Shown here: positions 42,722 to 51,019 of the stretch, one piece after another
Position numbering within the stretch: position 1 is the first letter of the stretch
How the letters are laid out: every line of letters starts with the position of its first letter
NCBI RefSeq assembly: GCF_004114995.1
Contig: NZ_SDJP01000009.1
Span: 1-64,000, forward strand
Direction of reading: 5' to 3'
DNA from: Halorubrum amylolyticum
Lineage (GTDB): Archaea > Halobacteriota > Halobacteria > Halobacteriales > Haloferacaceae
Length of the DNA stretch: 64,000 bases
The notes under the pieces: generated by a model
What the model was told of the DNA's origin: nothing
The model's input: the letters and a program-made list of their open reading frames with translations, nothing else
Databases searched by the model: none
Position numbers and translations under genes: made by a program

Positions 42722-45133
42722 GTGGAGGACGCCATCGAGTGGCTGCGGAATCGACCGTTCTACGAGGGACAGATCGCGGAGCACCGCCGCCTGCCCGCCC
42801 GCGAGCCGGCGTACCGCGATATCGACCTCGCGCCCCGGATGGCCGACGCGCTCGCGAAAGACGGGATCGACCGGCTCTACCGCCATCAGGCCGAGGCTAT
42901 CGAGGCGGTCCGCGACGGCGACGACGCCGTGCTCGCCACCGAGACCGCGAGCGGGAAGTCGCTGGCGTACACCGTGCCGGCCTTCGAGGCCGCGATGGAC
43001 CACGGGGGCCGGACGCTCTACATCGGCCCTCAGAACGCGCTGATCGCTGACCAAGAGGAGAGCCTGAGCGACCTCGCTCACGGGCTCGGCTTCGGCAGCG
43101 GCGTCTCCGTCGAGTCCTATACGGGGCGGCTCTCGCGGAGCGAGAAGCGGGAGGTGCGCGACCGCGAGCCGACCGTCCTCCTCTCGAACCCGGACATGCT
43201 CCACTACGCGCTGCTCCCGTACGCGGGGCGCCTGTGGGACCGGTTCTTCTCGTCGCTGGAGTACGTCGTGATCGACGAGGTGCACAGCTACCGCGGGGTG
43301 TTCGGCTCGCAGGTCGCGCTGACGCTGCGCCGCCTCGCCCGGACCTGCGAGCGGTTCGGGTCGAGCCCGCAGTTCGTCTGCTGTTCGGCGACGATCAACA
43401 ACCCCGTCGAGCACGCCGCGACCGTGACCGGGCGCGACCCGGAGGGGATCGCGCTCGTCGACGAGGACGCGTCGGGCCGCGGCCCGCGCGACTGGGTGCT
43501 GTGGAACCCGCCGGAGTACGACGACGACTGGCAGGAGCGCGGGAGCGGCCGCCGGAAGTCGAGCCACGCGGAGAGCAAGCGGCTCTTCGTCGACCTCGTG
43601 ACCGCGGGCGCCCAGACGCTGGCGTTCACGCGCGCCAGACAGACCGCGGAGCAGTACGCGACCGACAGCGCGAGCGACCTCCGGGAGCGGGGCGAGCGCG
43701 ACCTCGCCGGGAGGGTGGGCGCGTATCAGGCGGCCCTGACCGACGACCGGCGCCGCGAGATCGAGGCGGATCTGCACGCCGGCGACCTCCGGGGCGTCTG
43801 GTCGACGAGCGCCCTCGAACTCGGCGTCGACGTGGGCGGGCTCGACGCCGTGATACTCGACGGCTACCCCGGCACGCGGATGTCTGCGTTCCAGCGCGCG
43901 GGGCGCGCGGGCCGCGGCGACGACCTGGCGCTCGTGGTGATGGTCGGCGGCGAGGACCAGCTCGACCAGTACCTGATGCGCAACCCGACCGACTTCTTCG
44001 AGGCGCCGCCGGAGGACGCGATCTGCGACCCCGAGAACGACCAGCTCCTCCCCGGTCACGTCGCCTGCGCCGCCGACGAGAGCTGGCTCTCGCCCGACGA
44101 CGAGCGGTTCTTCGGGGAGTCGTTCCCCGGCGCCGTCGCGGACCTGACCGACGAAGGGGCCTTGGACAGACGGGAGGTCGCCGACGGCATCCGGTGGACG
44201 CACGTCGGCTCCTCCAGTCCGCAGCAGTCGGTGAGCCTGCGGACCGCGGGAGACCGCGAGGTCGACCTGATCGACGCCTCGCGCAACGAGACGGTCGCCT
44301 CGCTCGGCTTCGGCGACGCGCTCCGAGACGCCCATCCCGGCGCGATCTACCACCAGCAGGGCCGGACCTACGAGGTCGCGGAGCTCGACCTCGACCGCGA
44401 CGTGGCCGAACTTCAGTCCTCGTGGGCCGACTACTACACCCAACCGCTCACCGAGAAGGACATCGTCGTGAACGCGGACCTCGGCGAGCGCGAGCTGTCG
44501 GCCCGCCCGGACGTGCCGGTCCGGTTCGCGGACGTGACGGTGACGGAGCGGATCACGGGGTTCGTCCGGAAGGACGCCACGACCGGCGAGTCGCTCGGGG
44601 AGTCAATGCTGGACCTCCCCGAGACGACGCTGCGGACGAAGGCGCTGTACTTCCCGGTGCCGGCGGACATCGAGTCCGAGATGCGGGCGCTCGGGGGGCA
44701 AAACGAGGACGGCGGCGCGGAGAGGACAGACGGCGCGGAGACGGCGACCGACGGCGGAGAAAGCCTTCCGCACGGCGAGCACGCCCTCAACGGCGGGATC
44801 CACGCGGCCGAACACGGGATAATCTCGCTGTTCCCCTTCCACCTGCTCTGTGACCGCGCCGACGTGGGCGGCATCTCGACGCCGTACCACCCGCACACCG
44901 ACGCGCCCGCGGTGTTCGTCTATGACGGCCACCCCGGCGGCGTCGGGCTCACGCGGCGCGGTCACGAGCGGATCGAGGAGCTGATGGCTCGCACGGCCCG
45001 CCTGATCGACTCCTGCGACTGCGAGGGCGGCTGTCCGGCCTGCGTCCAGTCGCCCCACTGCGGCAACGCCAACGAGCCGCTGGCGAAGGCGCCGGCGGTG
45101 CGGCTGTTAGAGGCGCTGACGCCGGACGAGTGA
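42722..45133 (+). CDS. DEAD-box helicase with DUF1998, Hrq1/MrfA (YprA) type
   Basis: An 803-residue superfamily 2 helicase. Motif I is TASGKS (K79), motif II DEVH in YVVIDEVHSYRG, motif III CSATINN, and motif VI QRAGRAGRG. The C-terminal part carries the DUF1998 region with four Cys (CDCEGGCPACVQSPHCGNAN). This matches yeast Hrq1 and Bacillus MrfA, 3'-5' helicases that act in repair of crosslinks and mitomycin damage. It starts with GTG at 42722. The end overlaps the GTG of the photolyase reading frame by 4 nt, implying a DNA-repair operon. The MrfB nuclease partner is not seen in the window. Confidence 0.88.
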   Translation: MEDAIEWLRNRPFYEGQIAEHRRLPAREPAYRDIDLAPRMADALAKDGIDRLYRHQAEAIEAVRDGDDAVLATETASGKSLAYTVPAFEAAMDHGGRTLYIGPQNALIADQEESLSDLAHGLGFGSGVSVESYTGRLSRSEKREVRDREPTVLLSNPDMLHYALLPYAGRLWDRFFSSLEYVVIDEVHSYRGVFGSQVALTLRRLARTCERFGSSPQFVCCSATINNPVEHAATVTGRDPEGIALVDEDASGRGPRDWVLWNPPEYDDDWQERGSGRRKSSHAESKRLFVDLVTAGAQTLAFTRARQTAEQYATDSASDLRERGERDLAGRVGAYQAALTDDRRREIEADLHAGDLRGVWSTSALELGVDVGGLDAVILDGYPGTRMSAFQRAGRAGRGDDLALVVMVGGEDQLDQYLMRNPTDFFEAPPEDAICDPENDQLLPGHVACAADESWLSPDDERFFGESFPGAVADLTDEGALDRREVADGIRWTHVGSSSPQQSVSLRTAGDREVDLIDASRNETVASLGFGDALRDAHPGAIYHQQGRTYEVAELDLDRDVAELQSSWADYYTQPLTEKDIVVNADLGERELSARPDVPVRFADVTVTERITGFVRKDATTGESLGESMLDLPETTLRTKALYFPVPADIESEMRALGGQNEDGGAERTDGAETATDGGESLPHGEHALNGGIHAAEHGIISLFPFHLLCDRADVGGISTPYHPHTDAPAVFVYDGHPGGVGLTRRGHERIEELMARTARLIDSCDCEGGCPACVQSPHCGNANEPLAKAPAVRLLEALTPDE

Positions 45134-45192
45134 CGGACCCGGTGATTCACGACACCCGGTGGTTTCACGGTCTTCGCAGCCGTGGCGATCCC

Positions 45193-46737
45193 ATGGAGCT
45201 GTTCTGGCACCGACGGGATCTCAGAGTCGCCGACAACGTCGGGCTCGCGGCCGCGACGGGGGCGCGCGACGACGCCCGCGGACCGGCCGCGCCCGTCTTC
45301 GTCTTCGATCCGGACGTGCTCGACCACGCGAGCGACGTGCGAGTCCGCCGCCTGCTCGACGGACTCGCCGCGCTCCGGACCGACTACCGCGATCGCGGCA
45401 GCGACCTCCTCGTCGCCCGCGGCGACCCCGAAACCGTCCTCCCCGAGCTGGCCGCCGCCACCGACGCCGACCGCGTCGTCTGGAACCGCGGCTACTCGGG
45501 GCTCGCACGCGAGCGCGACGCCGGCGTCCGCAAGGCCCTCAACGACGCCGGAATCGAGCGCGAGGCACACCACGACGCGGTCCTACACGAGCCTGACTCG
45601 ATCCGGACCAACGCCGGCGACCCCTACTCCGTGTACACCTACTACTGGAAGAAGTGGACCGACCGCGAGACCGCTCCGCCGGCGCCGACGGCCGAGTCGG
45701 ACGACCTCGTCGACGCGGAGGCGTTGCGGGCGGCGACGGGATCGGGTGGCGGGGCGCTGGCGGACGGCGGCGCCGAAACAGATGGCGGCGCCGAAACGGA
45801 TACCGGCACCGAAACCGACCGCGTCGCCGTCGGCGACCTGCCCGCGCCCGCCGATCTGGAGTTCGCGGAGCCGGACGCCGAGGTGGGTCCCGCCGGCACG
45901 GAGGCGGCTCGCGACCGGCTCGACGCGTTCCTCGATGAGTCGGTGCTCTCCTACGAGGCGGACCGCGACTACCCCGTCCGCGAGGCGACCTCCCGGCTCT
46001 CGGCCTTCCTGAAGTACGGCGAGATCGGGGTGCGAGAGGCGTACGCGGCGACCGAAGAGGCGATAGCGGAGGCGGGGTCGGACGCACGCCCCGAGGACGC
46101 CCCCGAGCAGGTCGAGGAGTTCCAACAGCAGCTCGCGTGGCGGGAGTTCTACACGCAGGTGTTGTACCACAATTCCGAGGTCGTCACCGAGAACTACAAG
46201 GAGTACGAGGAGGGGATCGCGTGGCGCGACGACCCCGACGAAATCGCGGCCTGGAAGCGCGGCGAGACGGGCTACCCCATCGTCGACGCCGGGATGCGCC
46301 AGCTCCGGGCGGAGGCGTTCATGCACAACCGCGTGCGGATGATCGTCGCCTCCTTCCTCACGAAGGACCTGCTCGCGGACTGGCGGCACGGGTACGGCCA
46401 CTTCCGAGAGAAACTGGCGGACCACGACACCGCCAACGACAACGGCGGGTGGCAGTGGGCTGCCTCCACCGGAACCGACGCCCAGCCCTACTTCCGCATC
46501 TTCAACCCGATGACGCAGGGGGAGCGCTACGACCCCGAGGCGGCGTACATCACGGAGTACGTCCCCGAACTGCGGGGGGTCGACGCCGACCTGATCCACG
46601 AGTGGCACGAGCTGTCGCCGACGCAGCGCGCGAACGCAGCGCCCGACTACCCCGCGCCGATCGTCGATCACTCGGAGCGGCGCGAAGAGGCCCTCGCGAT
46701 GTACAAGCGGGCGCGGGGCGAGGACCCGGACGAATAA
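45193..46737 (+). CDS. phr: Deoxyribodipyrimidine photolyase (class I CPD photolyase)
   Basis: A 514-residue photolyase. It opens with MELFWHRRDLRVADNVGLAAA, contains the antenna domain (residues 1-130) and the FAD domain with WREFYTQVLYHNSEV, GYPIVDAGMRQLRAEAFMHNRVRM and NDNGGWQWAASTGTDAQPYFRIFNP. An Asp/Glu/Gly/Thr insertion (around residues 180-220) is not part of the fold. The same frame is open back to a GTG at 45130 that overlaps the helicase stop, so an N-terminal extension of 21 residues is possible; the ATG at 45193 matches the family start. It repairs UV-induced cyclobutane dimers using light. Confidence 0.92.
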   Translation: MELFWHRRDLRVADNVGLAAATGARDDARGPAAPVFVFDPDVLDHASDVRVRRLLDGLAALRTDYRDRGSDLLVARGDPETVLPELAAATDADRVVWNRGYSGLARERDAGVRKALNDAGIEREAHHDAVLHEPDSIRTNAGDPYSVYTYYWKKWTDRETAPPAPTAESDDLVDAEALRAATGSGGGALADGGAETDGGAETDTGTETDRVAVGDLPAPADLEFAEPDAEVGPAGTEAARDRLDAFLDESVLSYEADRDYPVREATSRLSAFLKYGEIGVREAYAATEEAIAEAGSDARPEDAPEQVEEFQQQLAWREFYTQVLYHNSEVVTENYKEYEEGIAWRDDPDEIAAWKRGETGYPIVDAGMRQLRAEAFMHNRVRMIVASFLTKDLLADWRHGYGHFREKLADHDTANDNGGWQWAASTGTDAQPYFRIFNPMTQGERYDPEAAYITEYVPELRGVDADLIHEWHELSPTQRANAAPDYPAPIVDHSERREEALAMYKRARGEDPDE

Positions 46738-46796
46738 GTGGAAGATGTCGGAGGGTGCGTTATAAACGGGTAAGTACGGATCGGCGGTGAACACCG
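46738..46796. other. Gap after photolyase with a TATA-like patch
   Basis: This short stretch holds GCGTTATAAACGGG at about 46757-46770, a TATA-like element readable on both strands, but no gene start lies at a suitable distance. It borders the right end of the inverted repeat copy B. Confidence 0.25.
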
Positions 46797-47107
46797 CCAA
46801 AGCCCCAGCCGCGAGGACGGGGCACGCTCGCTGCGGTCCTCGCTCACTCGCTCCTCTCGTTCTCTGCGGTCCTTGCGTCGCCTGCCCCGTCCTCGCGACT
46901 GGAGCTTTGAATCCACCCGCCCGCAACAGCACCACAGCCTCACGCCTCCCCAGCCTCACGCCTCCCCAGCCTCGCGGTTCGCGCTCTCCGAGCGCTCACC
47001 GCGTCCAGCGAGGGACCGGAGGTCCCTCTGGCAGTCGGGCTTCGCCCGACGACCTCGCGCGTGTACCTCGCGCCCGAGGGGCGCTCGGCGGCACGCGCCA
47101 CCGCACC
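46797..47107 (-). repeat. Dispersed intergenic repeat, copy B
   Basis: A 311-nt element on the minus strand sharing the block order of copy A (33384-33642), with GTGCGGTGGCGCG at its 5' end and CGCGGCTGGGGCTTTGG at its 3' end. It is longer because of extra blocks, including a perfect direct duplication of GAGGCTGGGGAGGCGT. Its 3' third can fold: the arm TCAAAGCTCCAGTCGCGAGG pairs with the terminal CCTCGCGGCTGGGGCTTTGG, with three G-U type positions. It starts 12 nt after the stop of phosphomevalonate decarboxylase, whose last codons overlap an upstream TTTTAAA. The opposite neighbour is the convergent photolyase. Confidence 0.7.
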
Positions 47108-47118
47108 GCCGAGCCGAT

Positions 47119-48117
47119 TTAAAACAGCGCCTCGCTCTCGTCGAGGACGCGCGCCGGGCCGCCGACCTCCCAGACGTCGGTGTCGATCCCGATCTCGCTG
47201 ATTCGGCTCTCGACCTCGTCGACGTGGTCGGCGAGCGTGTTCACGTACACCGAGGCGCCGGTGTCCGTCGAGAAGTAGACGGGGACGCCCGCCTCCCGAA
47301 GTTCGCGGACCGCGTTGAACACGGCGATCGTCTCGGGCTGCCAGTACACCCACCCCGAGGGGCCGGTCATGGTGGTCGCCGTCAGCGACAGCGAGTCGTG
47401 CTCGGCGGTCTCGAAGATCCGGTCGAAGTCGCCCTCGCGGAGTGCGTCTGTCATCTCGACCAACTGGTCCTGGACGTGGGCGGTCCGCGCCTGCATCATG
47501 TGGCTCGCGGCGGCCTCGCGGTGGGCCTCCTCCGTCTCCTTGTACGCGGGGACGTGCGCGGCGACGATCCGGAGGTCCGCCTCGGGGTCGAAGCCGTCGT
47601 CGCTCACGCCCACGTCGAGCCGGTACGACCGGCAGTCCTCGTCGTTGAGCCCGGCGTCGAGCCGGGAATACGCGCCCGTCACCGACCGGGCCGCGGAGGA
47701 GGAGCCGCGGCGGGCGACCGTGGAGACCTCGGGGAGCGTCAGGTCGAGGCCGGCGGCCTCGGTGAGCGCGAGCGCGGCGGCCGCGAAGCCGGACGACGAG
47801 GAACCGAAGCCGATGTTCGACGGGAAGGAGTTCTCGCTCTCCAGCCGGGCCGCGGCGTCGACGCCGGCCAGATCGCGGACGTGCTCGACGACCATGTCGA
47901 TGCGCTCGGCGGCGCGCCCATCGACCGCCTCGCCGCCGATGACGTACGTGTCCTCGCTCGCGTCGGGCTGCCACTCGACGGTGGTCGTCGTCGCGGTCGG
48001 GGCGGTACAGAGGCTGATGCTGTCGTGGTACGGGAGCCGCAGTTCCTCGTCGCGCATCCCGTGGTACTTGACGAGCCCCTGGATCGGATGGGCTCGCGCG
48101 GTGGCCTTCTCGGTCAT
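47119..48117 (-). CDS. mvaD: Phosphomevalonate (diphosphomevalonate-type) decarboxylase
   Basis: A 332-residue GHMP-family decarboxylase of the isoprenoid pathway. Typical motifs: TARAHPIQGLVKYHGMRDEELRLPYHDSISL at the start, ENSFPSNIGFGSSSSGFAAAALAL for the phosphate loop, and ARRGSSSAARSVTGAYSRL. In haloarchaea this enzyme converts mevalonate 5-phosphate to isopentenyl phosphate, which isopentenyl phosphate kinase then completes. The ATG at 48117 was chosen; the 20 residues before it in frame are not conserved in style. The stop codon is TAA within TTTTAAA. Confidence 0.88.
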   Translation of the reverse strand: MTEKATARAHPIQGLVKYHGMRDEELRLPYHDSISLCTAPTATTTTVEWQPDASEDTYVIGGEAVDGRAAERIDMVVEHVRDLAGVDAAARLESENSFPSNIGFGSSSSGFAAAALALTEAAGLDLTLPEVSTVARRGSSSAARSVTGAYSRLDAGLNDEDCRSYRLDVGVSDDGFDPEADLRIVAAHVPAYKETEEAHREAAASHMMQARTAHVQDQLVEMTDALREGDFDRIFETAEHDSLSLTATTMTGPSGWVYWQPETIAVFNAVRELREAGVPVYFSTDTGASVYVNTLADHVDEVESRISEIGIDTDVWEVGGPARVLDESEALF

Positions 48118-48264
48118 ACCTCGGGAAGCGTCCGGCGGGGGATTAGTCGTTGCGATGGCCGGACACCGCCGCGCCACGGGGATCGCTCCGGGGGCTCACG
48201 CCGGTATCGGCTCACTCACGTCAGGGCCGGACCACGTACGCCGGGACCGGACCACGTCACCCCC

Positions 48265-48672
48265 TCAGGCGCTCGCGTCGGCGTCCGCGAGCCGCCGCGC
48301 GAGATACTCGGCGATGGAGACGGCCTCCTCCTCGACGAACCGCGCGACCTCCTCGCCGTCGGCGGTCTCGACGACGACGGTCGGGATCAGCTCGATCCCG
48401 TACTCGTCGACGCCCTCGCCCTCCTTGCCGTCCGGCCCCTTCGTCACCGGGAAGTCATCGATCCGGTCGTCGGGGACGCCGGCCGCGGCGAGCGCCGCGC
48501 CGAACGCGGGGAGCTGTCGCCGACAGTCGCCACACCAGTCGCCGCCCCACACTTTAAACCGGTAGTCGTCGGCCGCGAGCGCGTCGAGCACGGCGGGGTC
48601 GAACCCGTCGGCGTCAGGGGAGTCTGGGGCGTCAGCATCGGCAAAATCCGGATCGAGCGTTTCGAGCGTCAT
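48265..48672 (-). CDS. Thioredoxin-family protein with a CGDC active site
   Basis: A 135-residue thioredoxin-fold protein. The redox site is C47-G-D-C50 in VWGGDWCGDCRRQLPAFG, and the cis-Pro is in IELIPTVVVETADGEE. There is no signal peptide. The N-terminal 25 residues are an acidic Pro/Asp-rich tail. The CGDC site is typical of a haloarchaeal thioredoxin-like group whose substrates are unknown. It is divergent from the cysteine synthase gene, with 138 nt between starts. A single ATG at 48672 fits. Confidence 0.82.
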   Translation of the reverse strand: MTLETLDPDFADADAPDSPDADGFDPAVLDALAADDYRFKVWGGDWCGDCRRQLPAFGAALAAAGVPDDRIDDFPVTKGPDGKEGEGVDEYGIELIPTVVVETADGEEVARFVEEEAVSIAEYLARRLADADASA

Positions 48673-48810
48673 ACGCGGTCGTACGCCGGCGACGCTTGTA
48701 AACGCCGCGTCGGTGGCAACCGGTTGGCGGGGGTCCGCCGAACGCGGCTTGCCGGACGCGATTTGCCGGTGTCCGTCGGGCATTTGAGTGGCGCTCCCCT
48801 CGGGCCGTCC

Positions 48811-49728
48811 ATGGATGATGACGCGTTGGACGGACTCGGCTCGTCGCTCGTGCGAGTCGACTCGCCGCCCGGGACGACGGTGGCGGCGAAGGTCGAGTCG
48901 CGCAACCCGGGCGGTTCCGCGAAGGACCGCCCGGCGCTGTACATGGTCGAGGCGGCCGAGGAGGCCGGCGAGCTGACGCCCGGCGACGGGATCGTCGAGC
49001 CCACCTCCGGCAACACGGGGATCGGGCTGGCGATGGTCGGCGCGGTGAAGGGGTACGACGTGACGCTCGTGATGCCGGCGGGGAAGTCGGTCGAGCGTCG
49101 GCGGCTCATGCTCGCGTACGGCGCCGACGTGGAGCTCGTCGACGGAGATATCTCCGAGGCCAAGGAGCGCGCGGACGAACTCGAGCGCGGCGCCGGGACG
49201 GTCCAACTCCGCCAGTTCGAAAACCCCGCGAACCCGCGGGCGCACTACGAGACGACCGGAGCGGAGATCCTCGAACAGGTCGGCGACCGGACGATCGACG
49301 CGCTGGTCGCGGGCGTCGGCACCGGCGGCACCCTCACCGGGATCGGGCGGCGGCTCCGCGAGGCGTTCCCCGACGTGCGGATCGACGCGGTCGAGCCGAG
49401 CGACAACGCCGTCCTCTCGGGCGGCGAGCCCGGCAACGACCGGTTCCAGGGAATGGGTCCGGGGTTCGTCGCGCCGAACCTCGACACGGACCTGCTCGAC
49501 GAGGTGCACGCGATCGATCTCGAGGACGCCGAGGCCGAGTGCCGCCGGCTCGCGCGCGAGGAGGGGCTGCTCGTCGGACAGTCCTCCGGCGCCTCCAACC
49601 TCGCGGCCAAAGCCGTCGCCGCCGAGATCCACGAATCGGGGGCGTTCGCCGGCGACGAACCCCTCGTCGTCACCGTCTTCTGGGACAGCGGCGAGCGCTA
49701 CCTCACCGCGGGTACGTTCGACGAGTAG
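48811..49728 (+). CDS. PLP-dependent cysteine synthase
   Basis: A 305-residue O-acetylserine sulfhydrylase/cystathionine beta-synthase-family protein. The PLP lysine is K38 in SRNPGGSAKDRPAL; the substrate loop is EPTSGNTGIGLAM; the phosphate-binding loop is GVGTGGTLTGIGRRL; and the C-terminal stretch QSSGASNLAAKAVAAEI follows. It makes cysteine from O-acetylserine (or O-phosphoserine) and sulfide. The ATG at 48811 gives a short N-terminus. The thioredoxin-like gene upstream is divergent, a pairing that fits thiol metabolism but may be coincidental. Confidence 0.88.
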   Translation: MDDDALDGLGSSLVRVDSPPGTTVAAKVESRNPGGSAKDRPALYMVEAAEEAGELTPGDGIVEPTSGNTGIGLAMVGAVKGYDVTLVMPAGKSVERRRLMLAYGADVELVDGDISEAKERADELERGAGTVQLRQFENPANPRAHYETTGAEILEQVGDRTIDALVAGVGTGGTLTGIGRRLREAFPDVRIDAVEPSDNAVLSGGEPGNDRFQGMGPGFVAPNLDTDLLDEVHAIDLEDAEAECRRLAREEGLLVGQSSGASNLAAKAVAAEIHESGAFAGDEPLVVTVFWDSGERYLTAGTFDE

Positions 49729-49840
49729 CGGGACGGACGCGACCGAAGCGCCGGATGCGACCGTTCCCCTCGCCGTGATCCCCTCCCTCGCGGTGCGAAC
49801 CGATGCGCAATCGGGGCGGTGAGCGGTCGTGCGCCGGCGT

Positions 49841-50890
49841 TCAGGCGCCAAGCGTCGCGACCACGTCGCCGACCCGCTCGACCGCGGCGTCGATGTCGTC
49901 GCCGTCAACGTCGAGGTGGGTAGTGAACCGCGTCGTGTGCGCGTCGAACTCCACGCAGCCGACGCCGGCGTCCTCGCAGGCCGCCACGAGGTCCGACGCC
50001 GGGATACCGGCGCCTTCGGTGTCGACGACCGCGATGTTGGTGTCGGGCTCTGGCGCGCGGACTCCGTCGAGCGCGTCGAGACCGGCCGCGAGCCGCTCGG
50101 CGTTGGCGTGGTCGTCCGCGAGTCGGTCGACGTTCTCCAAGGCGAGCAGGCCCGGCGCGGCGATCATCCCGGCCTGCCGCATCCCGCCGCCGAACAGCTT
50201 GCGGACGCGGCGGGCCTCCTCGACGAACACCTCGTCGCCGGCGACGATCGAGCCGACGGGCGCGCCGAGCCCCTTGGAGAGGCAGAACGAGACGGTGTCG
50301 ACGGGCTCGACGATGTCGCTCGCGTCGACGCCGAGCGCGACCGCGGCGTTGAACACGCGCGCGCCGTCGAGGTGAACCGGAACGTCGGCGTCGCGGGCGA
50401 CCTCGGCGGCCGCCGCGATCCGATCGGCGGGGATCGCCGCCCCGCCGCGGTAGTTGTGGGTGTTCTCGAGCGCGAGGAGCCCGGTTCCGGGGCGGTGGAG
50501 GTCCGCCTCGACGAGCCCCTCCCGGACCGCCTCCGGCGTCGGGACGCAGCGCTCGCCCGCGTCGATCGTTCGAGTCTGTGCGCCCGAGAGCTTCGCGGCG
50601 CCCGCCAGCTCCCACCGGTAGACGTGGGACTCCCGTTCGAGCAGGAGCTCCTGTCCGGGCTCGGTGTGGACGTGGACCGCGATCTGATTGGCCATCGTCC
50701 CCGAGGGGACGTACAGCGCGGCCTCGGTCCCGACCGCGTCGGCGGCGCGGCGCTCTAACTCGTTGACGGTGGGGTCGTCGCGGTACACGTCGTCGCCGAC
50801 CTCGGCGTCGCGGGCGGCCTCCCGCATCGCCGCGGAGGGCGTCGTGACGGTGTCGGATCGCAGGTCGATGAACGCGTCGGCTTCGGGCAT
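49841..50890 (-). CDS. ltaE: Low-specificity L-threonine aldolase
   Basis: A 349-residue PLP enzyme of fold type I. It begins FIDLRSDTVTTPSAAMREA, the family hallmark, followed by EVGDDVYRDDPTVNELE, and carries the PLP lysine in SFCLSKGLGAPVGS. It cleaves L-threonine or L-allo-threonine to glycine and acetaldehyde. The gene stands alone, convergent with cysteine synthase and divergent from carboxypeptidase Taq. Confidence 0.93.
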   Translation of the reverse strand: MPEADAFIDLRSDTVTTPSAAMREAARDAEVGDDVYRDDPTVNELERRAADAVGTEAALYVPSGTMANQIAVHVHTEPGQELLLERESHVYRWELAGAAKLSGAQTRTIDAGERCVPTPEAVREGLVEADLHRPGTGLLALENTHNYRGGAAIPADRIAAAAEVARDADVPVHLDGARVFNAAVALGVDASDIVEPVDTVSFCLSKGLGAPVGSIVAGDEVFVEEARRVRKLFGGGMRQAGMIAAPGLLALENVDRLADDHANAERLAAGLDALDGVRAPEPDTNIAVVDTEGAGIPASDLVAACEDAGVGCVEFDAHTTRFTTHLDVDGDDIDAAVERVGDVVATLGA

Positions 50891-51019
50891 TCGTCGGCGA
50901 CGGTTCGTCGGCCGGGCGGAAATAGGTCGCGTTCCGGGCGGGCTCCGCCGCCTCCACCGGCGGGAGAGTCGACTTCCGCGTCCGGTCCCTTCTTAACCGA
51001 CGCGGCCGATCCGCGGCGT

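Noticed and set aside
45130..45192. N-terminal extension of photolyase from the GTG overlapping the helicase stop
   Set aside because: The residues are not family-like and ATG 45193 gives the canonical MELFWHRRDLR start; the extension is noted as an alternative only.
48265..49908. Very long minus-strand frame through cysteine synthase
   Set aside because: It is the antisense shadow of a conserved gene; only its last 136 codons (48265-48672) encode a real thioredoxin-like protein.
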